From: JAWLFY01 sp964462125
Lineage (GTDB): Bacteria; Planctomycetota; Planctomycetia; Pirellulales; Pirellulaceae
Length of the DNA stretch: 19,338 bases
Direction: 5' to 3'
NCBI GenBank assembly: GCA_964462125.1
Contig: CAYWXT010000091.1
Span: forward strand, 1 to 19,338
Of the stretch, positions 10,349 through 18,847 are shown piece by piece; position 1 is the first letter of the stretch; every line of letters starts with the position of its first letter. The position numbers and the translations under genes are program-made. The notes under the pieces were generated by a model. The model was not told the origin of the DNA. It saw nothing but the letters and a program-made list of their open reading frames with translations, and ran no database searches.

Positions 10349-13300
10349 ATGCTTCGTTCTCCATACGCGAATCGGCGGCGCTCCCATTGGTCGCGGCGCC
10401 AGTGGCGCCGCGGGTTTCTTCGATTGGCCCTCCTCGCCGCGACCGGCGCGATCGCGTCGCAGGCCGGTGCGGCGGACTACCTCGTGACCAGCGTCAACGA
10501 CTCCGGCGCGGGATCGTTGCGCGAGGCGATCACAGCGACCAACGGGACTCCGACCATCGCCGACACCATCACGTTCGACCCGTCACTCAGCGGGGGAACG
10601 ATCAACCTCGGGTCGATGTTGCCGATGATTGAGAAATCGGGGGGCAGCGTGAGCGTCCAGGGGCCAGGTGTGAACGACTTGTCGATCAGTGGCCAGGGCC
10701 AGCATCGGATCCTGTTTGTCCAGTCGGGTGACGTCACGATCGAAGGGGTCACTCTTCGTGACGGCTTGGCCCAAGGGGGCAAGGGAGGTGATTTTGGGGA
10801 AGACGAAGGCGGTGGCGGTGGCGGTGGCCTCGGTGCCGGCGGGGCGGTGTTCGTCCATGAGAACGGCAATGTCACCCTCAAGAACGTCAACCTCACCGAC
10901 AATGCTGCCGGCGGCGGTGACGGCGGCGATTATGTACCGATTGAGCTTGGAGCCGGTGGTGGTGGCGGCGGTGGATTTGAGGGCGACGGTGGGCGCAGCG
11001 GCGAAGGTGGCGGCGGTGGTGGTGGTGGATTCGGCGGCGATGGTGCGGATGGCCCCCCCGCATTCTTTGGCTTTGGTGGCAGCGGCGGTGGCGGCCTGAC
11101 GGAAGATGGCACACCAGCGGACGAAGAATTGGGCGGTGCCGGTGGGGGTGAAGGGGGTGACGGTGGCAATGAATTTCAAGCCGGCCAAAACGGTCAAGCC
11201 TTCGGCGGCGGCGGAGGAGGAGGCTCGAGTTCCCCCGGGGGTTCTGGGGGCGACTTCGGTGGTGGCGGTGGCGGCGGTTCTGATGGCAGCGGCGGCGCTG
11301 GAGGCTTTGGCGGCGGCGGCGGTGGGGCAGGCAGGCTCTCGCTGGGCGGCGGTACTGGTGGGTTCGGCGCGGGAAACGGTGGCGACAGCGGTGATGCCGG
11401 CGACGGTGGCGACGGGCTCGGTGGTGCCGTCTTTGTCCGCGACGGGGGCCAGCTCACCTTCGAAAATGTCGACTTTTCCCTGAACACCGTCGGCGCCGGC
11501 AGTGGCGGCAGCGGTCAAAATCTGGAACAGGACGGCAACGATGGGACCGCCGACGGGACCGGGCTGTTCTCCATGGAGGGGGCCGCCCCGACGTGGGTCG
11601 TCGCCGAAGGGGTCGACGCCTCGCTGGACCCCAGTTTGCTAGGAGGCAACGGGTTGGTGAAGTCGGGCGATGGTTCGCTGAATCTGACCGGAGGCTCCGG
11701 CGAGTTCAGCGATCTTCAGATCGACCAGGGGAAGTTGTACGTCAACAGCCAGGTCACCTCCGATGTGACAGTCAACGCGGATGGCACCCTTGGTGGGGCC
11801 GGAACGATCACCGGCCAGCTGCTGGTCAACGGCACACTCGCCCCGGGGAACTCGATCGGTACGATCACGGTCGACGGCGATGCGACATTTAGCGCCGGAA
11901 GCACCACCCAGATCGAGATCAATGACGGCGGCAACACCCCAGGGGTCCATAACGACCTGATCGACGTCGACGGCGATGCCACCATCAACGGCGGTGCGGT
12001 CGAGGTGCAGGCCGAGGCGGGGGATTACACGGACGGCACGGTCTACACGTTCCTGACCGCCGACTCGGTCACCGGGACCTTTGACTCGATCACCGACAAT
12101 CTGGCGTTCTTCGATGCCGCCCTGATCCACAACCTCGATAACGTTCAGTTCGAGCTGGCCGCCAACACGAGCGATTTTGCGACGGTGGGGGAGACGTTCA
12201 ACCAAACCTCCGTCGGCAGTTTCATCGACGCAAACAGTGCCGGGGTGCCGCCAGCGGAGTTGCAGTCGGTCATCGACGAGATGAGGCCGATGACGAACCA
12301 GCAGGTCCAAAACTCCTTGGACCAGATGAGCGGAGCGATCTATGGCTCGTTGCCGACGGCCAACCTGCAGCATTCCTCGTTCTACCTGTCGCAGCTCAGC
12401 GATCGTCTGCGGGCCCAGATGGTTCCGGCTCAGGCATGTTACCGGACGCACGTCCAAACACTTCACGGCGTTGCACTGACCGAACCGGAATCGTGGGGAT
12501 CGATCTGTAATCCCAGCGAGACAACGGCCTGGGTTTCCGGTTACGGTCTCGGCGGCCGGGGGCAATCCGATGGCAACGCCGACGGCTTCCGATACGGACT
12601 GGGGGGCACTCAGATCGCGGTGCAGCGGAATCTCGATTCTCAGCACAGCCTGGGCGGCTGGGGCAATTTGGCCTGGAGTAACGTCCGTGGTGAACAACTG
12701 AACGAATCCGCGGACCTGGAGAACTACCACTTCGGCAGCTACCTGACCGGCTTCGATGGCCGCAATTACTATTTGCTGTTGGGTGGTCTCGGTTACGACC
12801 ATGGCGAGGTGCAGCGGCAGGTGCAGATTGGCCAGGAAGGGGGCAACCCGCAGGGCCGCTACGACGGTTGGCAGGCCAACGCCTACCTGGAACGCGGCTT
12901 GTCCCTGTTCCACCAGGGGTGGAACATCCAACCCTACGCGGCCTTGCAGTATCTTTATCTGCGGCAGGGCGGATTCCAGGAAACGGGGGGAGGCGTCTTC
13001 GATCTGTCGGTCGCTGGGATCGACGCCCATTCGCTCCGCAGCGTCCTGGGAGGCCGTTTCTCCACCACTCGCCGGACGTTTCGGGGGTTGGCGCTGACCC
13101 CGGAGTTCCGCGCCGCCTGGCTGCATGAGTTCCTCGACACCCGGCAAACGGTGCAGGCGAGCTTTGCCGATCTCGGCGGTGACGGTTTTGCTGCCCGGGG
13201 CGTCGACCTGGGACGCGACTGGGTCAACCTTGGCGGGGGGCTGAACTTGGCGGGGGGACCTGGGGCACGGCTGTTTGCCGGCTATGACCTGCAGTTCAAC

Positions 13301-13351
13301 GAGCACCAGGCCTTCCACGTCGGATCCGGCGGCGTCGAGTTCACCTGGTGA
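10349..13351 (+). CDS. Autotransporter (type Va secretion) with glycine-rich passenger
   Basis: This 1000-residue surface protein has the full plan of a type V autotransporter. A long basic signal region with hydrophobic core ends near AGA-AD (about 41). A beta-helix passenger follows (LVTSVNDSGAGSLREAI, about 45-62, as in parallel beta-helix families). The rung motif GGAVFV...NVTLKNVNLTDN (164-185) recurs as GGAVFV...QLTFENVDFSLN (358-379), separated by about 170 residues rich in Gly with Asp, Ala and Ser. A passenger-associated repeat with LAPGNSIGTITVDGDATF lies near 495-515. The C-terminal beta-barrel (about 725-1000) starts at TTAWVSGYG and ends in the aromatic FTW, typical of outer-membrane barrels. 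ATG 10349 is preferred over the in-frame GTG 10283, which would put 22 residues before the signal. The GGA(V) and FxxN motifs recall chlamydial Pmp proteins. Passenger function (adhesion or surface layer) is unknown. Confidence 0.9.
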   Translation: MLRSPYANRRRSHWSRRQWRRGFLRLALLAATGAIASQAGAADYLVTSVNDSGAGSLREAITATNGTPTIADTITFDPSLSGGTINLGSMLPMIEKSGGSVSVQGPGVNDLSISGQGQHRILFVQSGDVTIEGVTLRDGLAQGGKGGDFGEDEGGGGGGGLGAGGAVFVHENGNVTLKNVNLTDNAAGGGDGGDYVPIELGAGGGGGGGFEGDGGRSGEGGGGGGGGFGGDGADGPPAFFGFGGSGGGGLTEDGTPADEELGGAGGGEGGDGGNEFQAGQNGQAFGGGGGGGSSSPGGSGGDFGGGGGGGSDGSGGAGGFGGGGGGAGRLSLGGGTGGFGAGNGGDSGDAGDGGDGLGGAVFVRDGGQLTFENVDFSLNTVGAGSGGSGQNLEQDGNDGTADGTGLFSMEGAAPTWVVAEGVDASLDPSLLGGNGLVKSGDGSLNLTGGSGEFSDLQIDQGKLYVNSQVTSDVTVNADGTLGGAGTITGQLLVNGTLAPGNSIGTITVDGDATFSAGSTTQIEINDGGNTPGVHNDLIDVDGDATINGGAVEVQAEAGDYTDGTVYTFLTADSVTGTFDSITDNLAFFDAALIHNLDNVQFELAANTSDFATVGETFNQTSVGSFIDANSAGVPPAELQSVIDEMRPMTNQQVQNSLDQMSGAIYGSLPTANLQHSSFYLSQLSDRLRAQMVPAQACYRTHVQTLHGVALTEPESWGSICNPSETTAWVSGYGLGGRGQSDGNADGFRYGLGGTQIAVQRNLDSQHSLGGWGNLAWSNVRGEQLNESADLENYHFGSYLTGFDGRNYYLLLGGLGYDHGEVQRQVQIGQEGGNPQGRYDGWQANAYLERGLSLFHQGWNIQPYAALQYLYLRQGGFQETGGGVFDLSVAGIDAHSLRSVLGGRFSTTRRTFRGLALTPEFRAAWLHEFLDTRQTVQASFADLGGDGFAARGVDLGRDWVNLGGGLNLAGGPGARLFAGYDLQFNEHQAFHVGSGGVEFTW
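10904..11419. repeat. GGN-rich low-complexity tract encoding the Gly-rich insertion
   Basis: This stretch of about 515 bp is dominated by ggt/ggc codons. It encodes residues 186-357 of the autotransporter, with many short runs of four to seven glycines broken by Asp, Ala, Ser and Phe. Period-3 repeats of this kind change length without shifting the frame, so copy-number variation between strains is plausible. Confidence 0.8.
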
Positions 13352-13613
13352 GGCGACAGGGTCCGCAGAGGCCTGCCGACCGGCTCGACCGCCGTGAGGG
13401 GCGCGAGGAGGCTGCGCGGTGCAATTGCTCCATCCGTTACGGCGGGGCCGAGGTAGCGGGTCGGCCACGACCGAGCGTTCAAATTTCGCCTGCCGGCGGA
13501 CGTTTCGTTCGCCATGTTTGAGTGTTGGAAGCCGCCCGGGGGGACGCGGCATCGAGATGTGGATTGCCGCATGCGACGACACCGACGCCCCTACTCGTGA
13601 AGAGACCGGTCCG
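13352..13613. other. Non-coding gap after the autotransporter
   Basis: No terminator with a T-tract and no convincing gene is visible in these 262 bp. An upstream extension of the next gene's frame is open from 13419 but has random Arg/Gly/Ser-rich composition. Its end carries the second copy of a 15-nt sequence (13603-13617) also present at 10241-10255. Confidence 0.5.
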
Positions 13614-14141
13614 ATGAGTCCCCCCAACGCTACTGAGCAGACCGAATCCTCCGGGACGTTCTATCGATGCCCCGTCCAGGCTGATCAGAGTCGCGCCACC
13701 ATCAAGATCGGCCGCCGCAAAATCCAGGCGATCATTCACGAGGCTTCGATCGAAGGTTTCACCGTTTTGGTCGAACCGCGATACTCCAAGCGGCTGAGCG
13801 TCGGGATCCCGTGGATTCTGGTCTACAACGGCGCGAAGTTGGAAATTCAGGCGCAGTGGTTCTTTCACGCCCCGGACGGCCATATCCAAATCGGGTTGCG
13901 GCGACTGCGAGACCTGACCGAACCAAAGCGGGTCCGTTCCTGTTGGCCAGTGTTCGGGAGCAGGCAGCGGGTCGAGGAGTCGGGACAGTCAACCATCGCG
14001 TTCGCGGGATTCGTCCTGGTCCTGGTCGTCACCATGGCGATGCCCGGAATCGGCGAGAAGCTCGGGACCGCTGGCCACATCAACGACACCTTCCGTTGGG
14101 TCGTCAACGGGGTTAGCAACCACCTCTCAAGACTCTGGTAA
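13614..14141 (+). CDS. PilZ-like protein with C-terminal membrane anchor
   Basis: This 175-residue protein has a beta-rich domain (about 16-100) and one hydrophobic helix near the C-terminus (about 127-145, TIAFAGFVLVLVVTMAM). The segment HEASIEGFTVLV (42-53) resembles the (D/N)xSxxG half of the PilZ motif. The upstream Arg-x3-Arg half is not clear, although Arg34-Arg35 are candidates. Cyclic-di-GMP binding is therefore uncertain; it may be a degenerate PilZ fold. I chose ATG 13614 because a purine-rich GAAGAG precedes it and the sequence before it looks random; ATG 13557 is an alternative. A strong intrinsic terminator follows directly, so this is the last gene of its transcript. Family assignment is tentative; that it is a real gene is fairly sure. 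Confidence 0.65.
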   Translation: MSPPNATEQTESSGTFYRCPVQADQSRATIKIGRRKIQAIIHEASIEGFTVLVEPRYSKRLSVGIPWILVYNGAKLEIQAQWFFHAPDGHIQIGLRRLRDLTEPKRVRSCWPVFGSRQRVEESGQSTIAFAGFVLVLVVTMAMPGIGEKLGTAGHINDTFRWVVNGVSNHLSRLW

Positions 14142-14147
14142 TCGCGG

Positions 14148-14173
14148 CTCTGGCGGTCGCCGGAGACTTTTTT
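14148..14173 (+). terminator. Intrinsic terminator of the PilZ-like gene
   Basis: The stem CTCTGGCG (14148-14155) pairs with CGCCGGAG (14158-14165), with one G-T wobble and a very short loop. Two bases later comes a run of six T (14168-14173). It begins 7 nt after the stop at 14141. There is no T-run in the minus direction, so it serves only the plus strand. Confidence 0.8.
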
Positions 14174-14184
14174 CCCGCGCGATC

Positions 14185-14760
14185 CTAAGTGGGCGGGCCC
14201 GGCAGCTCATTCTGAATGCTGAGTTCCGCTTGGTTGTCATCCTGGTCGTATTTCAGGACCGAGTGGACCGGGTAGGGGTCCAACCGTGAGGCGCCGCCCA
14301 GGAAGGTCAATTCGATCAAGAAGGCGCAGCCGACAATCGTCGCCTCGCACTTTTCCAGCAACCGGCAGCAAGCCTCCACCGTGCCACCGGTGGCAAGCAG
14401 ATCATCGACGATCAACACTCGCTGGCCCGGCGCCACCCCGTCGACATGGATCTGAAGTTCGTCGCTGCCATACTCCAGCTCGTACGCGAAGGAGTGCATG
14501 TTGAACGGCAGCTTCCCGGGCTTGCGGATCGGGACGAATCCAGCTCCTAGTTGCATCGCGAGCGGGCCGGCGAAGATAAATCCGCGAGCCTCCGCGGCCG
14601 CGACCACGTCGACCCGTTCCCCTCGGAACGGTTCCGCCACCGCCTCCACGGCCGCCTGGAGCGCCGACGCATCGGCCAGCAACGGGGTGATGTCCCGGAA
14701 CAGAATGCCTGGGCGGGGATAGTCAGGGATGTCGCGGATAAAACGTTGCAGGTCGACCAT
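14185..14760 (-). CDS. apt: Adenine phosphoribosyltransferase
   Basis: Apt converts adenine and PRPP to AMP and pyrophosphate in cytoplasmic purine salvage. The 191-residue protein starts MVDLQRFIRDIPDYPRPGIL, with the family's typical N-terminus through FRDITPLL (21-28). It has the AEARGF substrate motif (56-61), the IRKPGKLP loop (78-85) and the PRPP-binding motif VLIVDDLLATGGT (115-127). The length fits the family. The frame stays open upstream to a possible GTG or ATG near 14904, but that would add about 48 Gly/Arg-rich residues encoded by a polypurine repeat, so ATG 14760 is preferred. No clear ribosome binding site precedes it. It converges with the PilZ-like gene and lies 156 bp downstream of the lipoprotein gene on the same strand. 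Confidence 0.96.
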   Translation of the reverse strand: MVDLQRFIRDIPDYPRPGILFRDITPLLADASALQAAVEAVAEPFRGERVDVVAAAEARGFIFAGPLAMQLGAGFVPIRKPGKLPFNMHSFAYELEYGSDELQIHVDGVAPGQRVLIVDDLLATGGTVEACCRLLEKCEATIVGCAFLIELTFLGGASRLDPYPVHSVLKYDQDDNQAELSIQNELPGPPT

Positions 14761-14870
14761 GGTGAAATGAATCGGTGACTCAATGCGGATGGGACAGGGC
14801 GCACGAACAAGGCGACCGGACTCCCAAACCATAACCCTTCCGCCACCGGGGTTTAACCCGACCGCTCCTC

Positions 14871-14904
14871 CTGTCCCCCTGTCCCCCATAGCCCTGTCCC
14901 CCAT
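14871..14904. repeat. Pyrimidine-rich short direct repeats upstream of apt
   Basis: The motif CTGTCCCC occurs three times (from 14871, 14879 and 14894). A 12-bp unit, CCTGTCCCCCAT, is repeated exactly at 14878-14889 and 14893-14904. On the minus strand this is a run of GGGGGACAGG units in the leader or spacer between the lipoprotein gene and apt. A nearby palindrome, GGGTT-T-AACCC, is at 14849-14859. Confidence 0.65.
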
Positions 14905-14916
14905 GATCCTTCCGCG

Positions 14917-15336
14917 TCACCCCTGGTTGATGTCCTCGGCCTCCAGCTGTTCCAGCCGGCGTTGACGGCGTCGCCGTTCCGCCTCGAGTTCCTCGGGGGT
15001 GCGCGGGGGCGGCCCGAGCTCAAGGGGTTCGTCCGGTTCCGGCGGTTCCGCCACCGACGGTCGCTGCTCCGCTCGTAGGCGTTCCCACTGGTCGGGCGAT
15101 CGCGGCGTCTCGCGGTCCTCCAGCTCCGGTGAGCGGCCGCCAGCCGGATCGAAGATGCTGCCCACGCGGCCGCTGTCCCGGCGCGTCCTTTCCCAGGCGC
15201 CGCCGTAAGTCGGGTACGCCAGTTCGTGACAGTCACCGCACAGACGGCAGCCGACAGAGGGGGTTGCCATCAGCAGCGCCGCGGCGGCGAAGGCCCAAGA
15301 GGCATGCCGACCTCGCGTGGCAGGTTTTCGGTCCAT
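14917..15336 (-). CDS. Cys-rich putative lipoprotein
   Basis: This 139-residue protein has a hydrophobic export signal (about 14-28) ending in the lipobox-like SVGC, so Cys30 would be the lipidated residue. Cys30, Cys33 and Cys36 form CxxCxxC. The next block, ELAYPTYGGAWERTRRDSGR (38-57) followed by VGSIFDPAGG, resembles a conserved planctomycete protein of unknown function that I recall. The C-terminal half is Pro/Glu-rich and ends in a charged helix (about 112-135) of alternating Glu and Arg that could form a coiled coil. ATG 15336 is preferred over an in-frame TTG three codons upstream. The -3 residue of the lipobox is Ser rather than Leu, so lipidation is likely but not certain. Confidence 0.75.
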   Translation of the reverse strand: MDRKPATRGRHASWAFAAAALLMATPSVGCRLCGDCHELAYPTYGGAWERTRRDSGRVGSIFDPAGGRSPELEDRETPRSPDQWERLRAEQRPSVAEPPEPDEPLELGPPPRTPEELEAERRRRQRRLEQLEAEDINQG

Positions 15337-15472
15337 GACACCCAACGAACAAATGAAAGGGGAGGGGAATCTCAGGGCCTAGGGTGAGGGATTGCCGGAG
15401 TGGGGGCTCTCCGTTCTTTCGATCGGCGTTCCCGACTTGCGGCTTCAGGAAAGGTTTGCCGATTCGGGGGAT

Positions 15473-15492
15473 TCTGCCGGCAGATTTTTTTT
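15473..15492. other. Palindrome followed by an eight-T run
   Basis: TCTGCCGGCAGA (15473-15484) is a perfect palindrome followed directly by eight T (15485-15492). It looks like a plus-strand terminator, but the stem can form only about four pairs around a tetraloop and no plus-strand gene lies just upstream. It may instead be part of the promoter region for the genes starting at 15556, or a regulator site. Confidence 0.3.
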
Positions 15493-15555
15493 CGAATTCT
15501 GAAGCGATTGACTCAAGTCTGACCTTTCGGTCGATGCGTCCGAACTGCCAAAAGG

Positions 15556-15906
15556 GTGTCCAATCGCACAAAGCGAACTTGGTTGTTTTTCGCAGCACTC
15601 GAAAATGGAGTTTCCGTGGTGCTCGACCTCCTCACGCTCGACTTCACCAAAGTTGCCCTGATTGTCAACGCATTCGTTTTCCCATTGCTCGGCGTGGTGC
15701 TGCTGTTGATGAGCAAGCTCACCGCGGGGGCGGCGGCGCGGCGTGCGGAGCGACGGTTCTTGGCAGCCTTGGTTGTGATGACTATGGTCACGGTTCGAAC
15801 GGTGATGACCTGTGACGATGCTTGGTTGCTTCACACCGCGACTCTGTCGATTCTGATCGTCGGCGCCCTACTCATTCCGAGCCAGGATCCATCGGTCGTT
15901 GTTTGA
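15556..15906 (+). CDS. Small polytopic membrane protein
   Basis: This 116-residue protein has about three membrane helices (roughly 33-53, 66-84 and 89-107) and an Arg/Ala-rich loop after the first (SKLTAGAAARRAERR). I do not recognise a characterised family. It starts at GTG 15556 because no ATG occurs before the first helix; GTG codons about 20 residues in are alternative starts. It ends 18 nt before the aroA ATG on the same strand, so the two are probably co-transcribed. The strong membrane character and position support a real gene, but a regular promoter or ribosome binding site is not obvious. Confidence 0.6.
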   Translation: MSNRTKRTWLFFAALENGVSVVLDLLTLDFTKVALIVNAFVFPLLGVVLLLMSKLTAGAAARRAERRFLAALVVMTMVTVRTVMTCDDAWLLHTATLSILIVGALLIPSQDPSVVV

Positions 15907-15924
15907 TTTTCCGCTTGCTCCTTG

Positions 15925-17388
<1,464 letters not shown>

Positions 17389-17421
17389 AATGGGCTCGGG
17401 TCGACGTTGCCGAGCGGATTA

Positions 17422-17498
17422 CGTAGCAGCAGAAGTTGCAGAGCCTTCGGACCGCGAGAAAGTCTTTGCAAGTCGAGAAAGTCTTTGCAAGTTCCGCG
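17422..17498 (+). repeat. Intercistronic hairpin repeat element, copy B
   Basis: This 77-nt element starts with CGTAGCAGCAGAAGT, 33 nt after the aroA stop, and ends with AGTTCCGCG. Compared with copy A (3827-3881, minus strand) it carries an extra CAG and one extra 19-bp tandem unit. Removing both gives exactly 55 nt, the length of copy A, with 44 of 55 positions identical by hand count. The closing block also forms part of a perfect hairpin, GTTCCG/CGGAAC (17491-17496 with 17500-17505). It precedes the PDZ-protein gene in the same transcriptional direction. Confidence 0.7.
17455..17492 (+). repeat. Exact 19-bp tandem duplication
   Basis: The unit CGAGAAAGTCTTTGCAAGT occurs twice without spacer (17455-17473 and 17474-17492) and without a mismatch, inside repeat element copy B. 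The identity suggests a recent slippage duplication. Confidence 0.9.
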
Positions 17499-17602
17499 AC
17501 GGAACAGCTGCTCTCGTGCCCAAACGGGCGGGAATGTCTACAATGAGACTCCCCCGTGTGCGTGCGAGGATGATCGATCTGGATTGTTGCAGAGTGGACC
17601 CT

Positions 17603-18847
17603 ATGGAATTTCCCCGGATGACCGGGCTACGCGGCCAAGTTTTGCCAAAGCTGATGGCGTTCCTGTTGGCCTGGGTCGCCGCGCATGCTCATTTTCCGAG
17701 TGGCTCACCGGTCAACGCACAATCCCCCGACAGCGATCGCGAAGTGACCGCGGCCCCGCCCGACGGCGATGAGGAGGAGGAGGGCGATGAGGAGGAGATC
17801 GCGTACTGGGTGTCGCAGTTGGGCAGCGACCAGTACCTCCGCCGCCGCCGCGCCAGCCGTTGGTTGGTCGAGGCTGGCCCGGCGACCGTTCCGGTCCTGG
17901 TTTCCCAGCTTGGCAACGGGGACCTGGAGTTCACCCGCCGGGCGATCGATGTGTTGCAAGAGGTCGCCTTTGCCCAGGCGCCGGACGAAGATGGCGGCGC
18001 TTGGGGAGAATTGCAGGAGCTGGCTGCCTCAGGGGTCGGCAGCCAAGCCTCGCGGGCGTTCGCTGCTGTCGAAGAGATTCGTGACCATCGCGGGCAAATC
18101 GCCCGCGAAGTGCTGGCGTCCAACGGGGTGTACGTCGGGGTAGCCGAGTTCGTGGTCCGCGCCAGCAGCGACATGCGACCGATCGTCCAGATTGATCGCA
18201 AGGACGACGGAGACCTCGAACACCTGCAATGGCTGCGCTGGCTCAAGGACATTCGTTACGCCCGGGTTGTCGGCGAGGCGGTCGACGCCAAGGTGGTCGA
18301 GTACTTGGTCCGAATGCCCGACCTCGAGACGATCACTTTCCTCGATGGCGAGGTCGATCCGGCGCTGATCAGCGCCCTGGAAGAGATCAAGCGAATCCGT
18401 GATCTGGAGTTCCGTTATGTCTCCTTGGAGCCAGAGTTGGCCGATCAGATCGTCCAGTTGCCGATTCGTTCCTCGCTGAGTTTGATGGGGACCGGGATTC
18501 CGGAGGAGAAGGTGGAGCAGATGCGAGTTGCTCGACCAGGGCTTCAAATTGAGCATCGTCAGGGTGGCTTTCTCGGCGTCCAGTGCCATACCGAGTTCAA
18601 CATCTGTCAGATTACGGGCGTTGTTCGGGGGAGCGCCGCGGATGAGGCGGGTCTGATTCCCCAAGACGTGATCGTTGCGGTCGGTGACACCGATGTCCGG
18701 CGTTTCAAGGATTTGCAAGACGCCATCAATCAGCACCTTCCCGGCGACGAGATCAAAATCCGCTATTCACGCGGGGGTGTGATCAGCGAGACCACGGCAG
18801 AACTGGGGCGGATGGAACAAGAAATTCGCGGAATCCCGGACAGGTGA
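17603..18847 (+). CDS. Exported protein with HEAT-like repeats and a PDZ domain
   Basis: This 414-residue protein has a signal segment (about 11-30, VLPKLMAFLLAWVAAHA), an acidic linker (55-65), an alpha-helical HEAT/ARM-like region (about 66-165) and a leucine-rich central part (about 200-315). A C-terminal PDZ domain spans about 322-395: GFLGVQ as carboxylate-binding loop region, then AADEAGLIPQDVIVAVGDTD. There is no serine-protease domain, so it is not a DegP-type protease. The PDZ suggests binding of peptide termini in the periplasm (inference). ATG 17603 places the signal near the N-terminus. The frame is open far upstream (through aroA), with in-frame ATG at 17390, 17534 and 17569 as alternatives, but the upstream DNA contains the intercistronic repeat. 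TACAAT at 17539-17544 is a possible -10 box. Its stop overlaps the mutY start, so the two are probably translationally coupled. Confidence 0.82.
   Translation: MEFPRMTGLRGQVLPKLMAFLLAWVAAHAHFPSGSPVNAQSPDSDREVTAAPPDGDEEEEGDEEEIAYWVSQLGSDQYLRRRRASRWLVEAGPATVPVLVSQLGNGDLEFTRRAIDVLQEVAFAQAPDEDGGAWGELQELAASGVGSQASRAFAAVEEIRDHRGQIAREVLASNGVYVGVAEFVVRASSDMRPIVQIDRKDDGDLEHLQWLRWLKDIRYARVVGEAVDAKVVEYLVRMPDLETITFLDGEVDPALISALEEIKRIRDLEFRYVSLEPELADQIVQLPIRSSLSLMGTGIPEEKVEQMRVARPGLQIEHRQGGFLGVQCHTEFNICQITGVVRGSAADEAGLIPQDVIVAVGDTDVRRFKDLQDAINQHLPGDEIKIRYSRGGVISETTAELGRMEQEIRGIPDR

Noticed and set aside
11639..13627. Long minus-strand open frame (662 codons) antisense to the autotransporter
   Set aside because: It lies opposite a gene with clear domains and signal, has no recognisable domain itself, and follows from GC-rich third codon positions on the coding strand.
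14761..14904. N-terminal extension of Apt by 48 residues
   Set aside because: The added residues are Gly/Arg-rich products of a short repeat, and the family normally starts near MVDLQRFI.
17455..17492. CRISPR-like array
   Set aside because: There are only two 19-bp units with no spacer between them, so this is a tandem duplication and not repeat-spacer architecture.
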